64,000 nt of DNA from Gnetum montanum (Eukaryota > Streptophyta > Gnetopsida > Gnetales > Gnetaceae): NCBI GenBank assembly GCA_015680685.1, contig MNCI01010025.1, positions 624,985-688,984 of the forward strand, written 5' to 3'. The stretch's first letter is position 1. Each line of letters starts with the position of its first letter. The notes beneath the pieces are model-generated. The model was not told where the DNA came from. It saw only the letters and a program-made list of their open reading frames with translations, and did no database searches. The position numbers and the translations under genes are program-made. Positions 59,605-64,000 of the stretch are shown piece after piece.

Positions 59605-59620
59605 TTGGCCCCTCTTTGTT
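59605..59620 (-). other. Polypurine tract (element F)
   Basis: Minus-strand AACAAAGAGGGGCCAA directly before TGAAACACC. Confidence 0.8.
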
Positions 59621-60470
59621 GACGCTTGGAGGAATTGACCCGAGAAGCGTCGACAAAGAAGCGCAAAACACCACGAGTAGCTCGATAAAAGCCTTGTCCC
59701 CTGTCACCTGGCCAGACTTCATCGTACCGTGCTCAATGGTAAATGGGGTTGAAAGGGTGAGTGGAAACAGGTGGGAAGGAAGGGATCGTAGGGATCGGTC
59801 GTTGCCCGAGAGACCATGCTGAGAGAGTAGGGTGCTCAGGTGTGCGGCATGCCGGTCCTTGTCAATAGCTGTCTTTCAGCCGACTCGGAACTCAAGCGTG
59901 CGACGTGCGTCCTTTGGTGGAACGGTATTCTTGGTGGTTTTTCAAGAGAACCAGTTGTCACTACCAAAGCCACGAGGCGATGTTTTACATTCTTTGGAGG
60001 AACAGCTCCCTTCTTTGGGGAGACCGTTAGCGAAGAGCCAAAGCCATGCGATAGGAAGTTTCTTGATTGCATTTGACATGATTTTTTTTTTCTTTTTAAA
60101 TTGTACTCATGTGTGGATCTTGTGTTCTACATGTTCCGACTGTCGTAGCGTTTTGCAGCATGCAGTGGTTTGATAGACAGATAGTGAGTTTTCGGGGGAA
60201 TGGGAATATACGGGTTAATGGTTCGATTTAGTCTTGCCAGGTGAACGAATGGACATTGCCTCATCTTGCTACTTATGATGAAACGCGCTCTCGTACGAGA
60301 ACTTCCGGGCGTCACCCTGCAAGCACAACTCCAAAGAGACAAGAAAACCATGAGTGCATTGACGAGTGTAGATTTAGGCAGCTGCAGCTGAATGTGAATG
60401 TCGACGGTGTGATGATTCTGACGAATGGAGGCGGCTAGGAGACGGAGAGTTGCAGATGAATGCGCTAGTT
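59621..60470 (-). other. Element F 3' UTR
   Basis: GC-rich, non-coding as far as I can tell. Two similar boxes on the plus strand (CCTTTGGTGGAACGGTATTC near 59910 and TCTTTGGAGGAACAGCTCCC near 59992) create overlapping open frames on both strands, none shared with other elements. Confidence 0.5.
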
Positions 60471-60740
60471 TATAGTCCTAGCAGACTATTGTGGGTTAGT
60501 TTCATATCATAACCCGTTGGACATTGCCCGTTTAGCGTCGTGGCAGACGTTGCGTTGCCAGTTTTAAGTCTTAGCAGACCATGAAGAGGTGAGCTAGTTT
60601 ATGGTCTTAGCTGACCCCGTGGTGTTAGTTTGAAGTCATAACCCAGGACTCGTCTGTGGTATCAGTTTATAGTCATAATCCAGGACTGTTCTGTGGTATC
60701 AGTTTATAGTCATAATCCAGGACTGTCGCGTACCTCAGTT
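60471..60740 (-). repeat. Dyad-motif array after pol (element F)
   Basis: Best-kept array. Plus strand: CCAGTTTTAAGTCTTAGCAG (GTC-N6-GAC at 60568-60579), CTAGTTTATGGTCTTAGCTG (GGTC-N6-GACC), and three 3' units with ATAATCCAGGACT, two of them identical over about 37 bp. It begins within 10 bp of the pol stop. Confidence 0.85.
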
Positions 60741-60745
60741 CGTAC

Positions 60746-62176
60746 TCACGTATAGAATGGTTTGAGGAACAGATGATTGGTTGGATTTGCAAACTCTTTT
60801 CCGTCCATGTCGGCTAGTTTAAATGCCCCGTTGTCGAATGCTTTGATAACAAGGAAAGGCCCTTCCCAGTTGACTGAGAATTTATCTGGGTGTTCCCGAA
60901 CAGCTTTAAGTACTAGGTCTCCTTCTTTGATGGGACGCTTATGAATGTCATGTCGATGTCGCTGCCGTTGTTGTTTCTGGTACCATTCGATCTGATCGAG
61001 TGCACGCACGCGTTCCTCCTCCACCGAGTCCAGGTCAATGATGCGTAAATCATTGCTTTGCTCGTCGTCGAGGAGTCCGGAGAGAGTGATCCTTAGAGAT
61101 GGTACCTGTAATTCTAAAGGTAAAACAGCTTCTGAACCGTACACAAGACTATATGGGGTTTTACCTGTCGAGGTCCGATGGGTGGTACGGTATGCCCATA
61201 ATGCGTACGCCAGTTGTTCGTGCCATCTTCGTTTGCTCTGGACAAGCATCTTTTTGAGTACCATGATGATCGTCTTGTTTGTTGACTCTGCCTGCCCGTT
61301 GCTTTGGGGGTAGTAAGGGGATGAAAACGAGTGCTTGATCTCTAGACTATCGCAGAACATTTTGGTCTCGGTGCTACTAAATTGTGGCCCGTTGTCGGTG
61401 ACGATTGCCATGGGAATGCCAAAACGGGTTACAATGTTTTCGAGGATAAAGTTGCATACCTGTTTAGAAGTAGTTTTACGAAGGGGCGCCGCTTCTACCC
61501 ATTTCGTGAAGTACTCAGTCGCTGTTATAATAAAGCTATGCCCGGCAGAAGACGTAGGTGTTATTGGGCCGATGAGATCTAGCCCCCATTTCTGGAAGGG
61601 CCATGTGATTTGTGTTGTGTGCAACTCGTTTGGCGGAATGTGGATGAGATTACTGTGTTTTTGACATACGCTACATGTTTTGACCTTAGACTGACAGTCG
61701 TGTTCCATGTGCGGCCAATAGTAACCTAGGCGTCTTATCTTGGTTGCCATTGCCCTCGGTGCGATGTGCCCCCCGCATATTCCGTCGTGCACCTGTTCAA
61801 CAATTGTTTGGGCCTCGGTGCTGTTGACGCATGTTAGCAGTATGCCTTCGTAGGATCGGCGGCACAACGTATCCCCTATTAATGTGTATTGCTTTGAACG
61901 CTTGCGTACTGCATCCTTTTGAGCGTTGGTTAGATGTTGTGGCACTTCGCCGCGCAGGAGGTATTCTTTTACGTCATCGTACCATTCATTAGTGTGCGTT
62001 GTGCTGACGGATGCAATTGGAAGTGCGTCGAGGGTGTTGGTTATGGGGTCGACACAGCTGGTCATGGAACTTGGTAATGCATGAAACGTGTCAGGGGATA
62101 TGTTTAAGGCTAAGGTCGCTAAGGCGTCTGCAATGGTATTGTCATTCCTAGGGATATACTGGATGTCAACTTTTTC
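60746..62176 (-). CDS. Integrase, intact (element F)
   Basis: The open frame runs from FEKVDIQYIPRNDNTIADAL (end of the second RNase H) just after the TAG at 62177-62179; the first Met in the integrase lead-in is at 62065. HHCC finger: VEQVHDGICGGH, PHMEHDC, CSVCQ. Catalytic DDE: Asp in WGLDLIGPIT, Asp in VTDNGPQFSS, Glu in NGQAESTNK. The tail (VLPLELQVPSLR, NGAFKLADMDGK) ends FLKPFYT, stop at 60746. It has the length and motifs of a working Ty3 integrase, but its expression would need the upstream stops to be bypassed. Confidence 0.9.
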   Translation of the reverse strand, partial: EKVDIQYIPRNDNTIADALATLALNISPDTFHALPSSMTSCVDPITNTLDALPIASVSTTHTNEWYDDVKEYLLRGEVPQHLTNAQKDAVRKRSKQYTLIGDTLCRRSYEGILLTCVNSTEAQTIVEQVHDGICGGHIAPRAMATKIRRLGYYWPHMEHDCQSKVKTCSVCQKHSNLIHIPPNELHTTQITWPFQKWGLDLIGPITPTSSAGHSFIITATEYFTKWVEAAPLRKTTSKQVCNFILENIVTRFGIPMAIVTDNGPQFSSTETKMFCDSLEIKHSFSSPYYPQSNGQAESTNKTIIMVLKKMLVQSKRRWHEQLAYALWAYRTTHRTSTGKTPYSLVYGSEAVLPLELQVPSLRITLSGLLDDEQSNDLRIIDLDSVEEERVRALDQIEWYQKQQRQRHRHDIHKRPIKEGDLVLKAVREHPDKFSVNWEGPFLVIKAFDNGAFKLADMDGKEFANPTNHLFLKPFYT

Positions 62177-62179
62177 GAA

Positions 62180-64000
62180 CTATTTAAGTAGGTGCTTAGC
62201 TAAATCACAGTATGGTTGTAAGTGTTGTGCTTTACACGTATAGACATCTGTGACTTGGTTTACGACTAGTTGCGAATCCCCTCTGACTACAAGCCGTGTA
62301 ATGTCCGAAGTTAATGCGGCTGCGAGACCTCTAAGGAGGCCTTCATACTCTGCTATGTTGTTGGTGCAATGAAAATTGAAGAGATAGGCAAAAGGCTTGA
62401 TTTCTCCAGAGGGGTATGTTATTACGGCGGCAGCGCTTCCTCCGCGGGCGGTGGATGCTCCATCAAAGTTTAGAACCGCCTCGTAGTCATCTGGCACCGC
62501 GTCTATTGCGTTCACATTCTCGTCTGGGAATTTGGGTTCTATTGTACCTGGATCATGCGTTGGCGATGTGGTAATTTGGTTCGCTATGGGCTGACCCTTT
62601 ACTGACGATTGTGCTACATAATGCAGGTCGAACTCAGCTATGATTGCTTTCCAACGGGCTATCCTGCTTGACTCATAAATGTTTCCGGTTATAGCTCTGA
62701 GCACATTATCTTTGCAAATTATGTTAACTCGATTCTGGAAAAGATAATGTCGCCATTTCTTTAAAGAGAAAACTAAAGCTAAGCATGATTTTTCTACGTC
62801 GTTATATCTCTTTTCATGGGCAACCATTGCATGACTCAGATAGTATACAGGGATCTCAATTCCGTCATCTCGTTTTTGGCACAACATGGATGCGATCGAT
62901 GATTCTGATGTTGCCAAGTAGATGTAGAACGGCCTATCATTTTTGGGCGGGAATACAGTGGGTAACCGAGCGAGTGTTGTTTTAACGTTGTCAAATGCTT
63001 CTTGACACTGCGGTGTCCATTCAAAGCGGGTGTTTTTACGTAGTAGGTGGTTCATAGGTGCAAGTTTTCCCGTCAAATTTTCTATGAACCTCCTAATGAA
63101 CTGCAACCGCCCTTGTAGCCCTCGGAGTTCGGTTAGATTGCTAGGTGGTTTTAGGTTCATAATGGCCTTAACCTTATCGGGGTCTACCCGTATCCCGGCC
63201 TCTGAGGCTACAAATCCAAGCATTTTGCCCGTTTTGACGCCGAAAACGCATTTCTTCGGGTTAAGCCTTAGTTCGTATTTTAGACAACGTTTTAATACTA
63301 AGTCAAGATATTGCACGTGTTGTTCTGGCGATTTTGATTTGACGACTATGTCGTCCACGTAATCATTGAGTGAGTGTAAGATATAATCACTGAAAATGTA
63401 CGTCATCGCTCATTGATACGTGGCCCCAGCATTCTTGAGACCAAAAGGCATCATTGTATAACAAAAGGTTCCCCAAGGTGTCATGAAAGTGGTTCGGAGC
63501 TGATGCTTCGGGTTGATACGTATCTGGTTATATCCTGAGAACCCATCCATGAAGGATAATAGGGCATGCCCAGCAGTTGAGTCAACTAGTTGATCAATGC
63601 TAGGTAAGGGGAAGTCATCCTTTATGGTTGCTACGTTAAGGTCCCGGAAGTCAATGCAAAGACGGATGCTTCCGTTCTTCTTTGGGACTATAACCATGTT
63701 CGATACCCATTCAGCGTAGTCAATAGCCCTAATGAAGCCAGCTTGATAGAGCTTGGTAATTTCACTACGAACCGCTAACGCCACTTCGGGTTTAACCTTT
63801 CGTGCTTTCTGTTTTACTAGCCTTAGTTTTGGGTCAAGGATGATGTTGTGCTGGAAAATACGGGGGTCTAATCCGGGCATGTCTATATAGGACCACGCAA
63901 ATGCCTTCATATTGTCCTTAATTATGTTTTCAATGTCTCTAGCCAAACTTGGTTCTAATAGTGTACTTAGTTTTAGAATTTTAGTTTCCCCATTGGGCAT
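62180..64000 (-). pseudogene. Reverse transcriptase and dual RNase H (element F, two stops)
   Basis: Cut by the window edge (first visible residues MPNGETKILKL). RT motifs: FAWSYIDMPGLDP, EWVSNMVIVPKKNGSIRLCI, FPLPSIDQLVD, FMDGFSGYNQIRINPKHQL, FGLKNAGATYQ, then TGA at 63407-63409 (CGA Arg expected, as in YQRAM), YVDDIVVKS (about 63355), LNPKKCVFGVKTGKMLGF, LRGLQGRLQFIRRF. The Ty3 RNase H has lost its first Asp (IYLATSESSIASMLCQ). The second RNase H starts at about 62467 (FDGASTARGG), with TNNIAEYEGLLRG and GDSQLVVNQVTDV. TAG at 62177-62179 ends it. Apart from these two codons the frame is open. Confidence 0.85.

Larger units (their letters stand above)
58219..64000 (-). mobile_element. Element F: young Tat-like Ty3 element, 3' half
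   Basis: Minus strand: RT from the window edge, dual RNase H, integrase, dyad array, 3' UTR, purine tract, 3' LTR ending at 58219. The base composition differs from the rest of the window (CpG frequent, GC-rich LTR), and pol has only two stops. Inserted in C gag; 58214-58218 (GTTAG) is a possible target duplication copy. Confidence 0.9.

Noticed and set aside
59272-59722. Overlapping open frames with repeated AQRLRPASTPSV-type peptides
   Set aside because: By-product of the GCTGGGCGTA array in U3; open in several frames on both strands.
59832-60173. Plus-strand 113-residue frame
   Set aside because: Lies in the F 3' UTR with an equally long minus-strand frame over the same bases and no counterpart in other elements.
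63410-64000. Chromovirus-type element
   Set aside because: No chromodomain after integrase and a dual RNase H; both point to the Tat lineage.

Overview
The window is plant nuclear DNA made almost entirely of nested Ty3/gypsy LTR retrotransposons. I see no host gene, rRNA, tRNA or CRISPR array. The elements look like the Tat/Ogre lineage. Their pol carries a degenerate Ty3-type RNase H followed by a second RNase H (FDGAS, AEYEGLLRG, GDSQLVVNQ), then an HHCC/DDE integrase. Gag ends in a C-x2-H, CGHxTDYC-like motif, and a possible intron separates protease from reverse transcriptase. Nesting depth and heavy C-to-T decay (CAG to TAG, CGA to TGA) suggest a large, strongly methylated land-plant genome such as a fern or gymnosperm. 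The species cannot be fixed from the sequence.

Layout. A (+, 1-3377) is the 3' end of an element inserted in the 3' UTR of B. B (-, 3378-18694) runs from its 3' UTR to its 5' LTR and sits in the protease region of G. G (-, 18695-23583) keeps a protease fragment, gag, leader and part of its 5' LTR. D (+, 23584-40411) is complete, with both LTRs and the target duplication CCATA, and sits in G's LTR. Positions 40417-40950 are unassigned. H (+, 40951-45493) has a 5' LTR, leader and gag. C (-, 45499-58218) is inserted in H gag and has its 3' LTR, pol, protease and the 3' part of gag. F (-, 58219-64000) is inserted in C gag. It is the youngest copy, CpG-rich, with an intact integrase and only two stops in the visible pol.

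The most interesting feature is shared by B, C and D. Between gag-protease and reverse transcriptase lies a 4.3-5.5 kb segment with splice-like borders, phase 0 in all three copies. It carries a multi-exon gene on the opposite strand. Homologous exons, with most introns at the same places, occur in all three elements: an N-terminal MAPK exon, a hydrophobic exon, a roughly 350-residue core, an acidic exon, a coiled-coil-like exon and an acidic tail. I do not recognise the protein. An intron-bearing passenger can survive retrotransposition only if it is antisense to the genomic RNA, as here.

The non-coding borders (after integrase, between protease and the antisense gene, and at its promoter side) hold arrays of one short dyad motif: YTAGTTTTA, then RGYC-N6-GRCY. 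The half-sites covary and the N6 spacing is nearly constant. The LTRs have their own arrays, GCTATGCTA-type in A/B/D/H, GCGTAATGAGC-type in C and GCTGGGCGTA-type in F. An accessory gene plus fast-evolving motif arrays resembles the VANC anti-silencing system of VANDAL transposons, but this is only an analogy.

Nine single Ns mark unresolved assembly joins. Four fragments bounded by Ns are reverse complements of nearby upstream sequence, so they look like mis-oriented contigs rather than biology.
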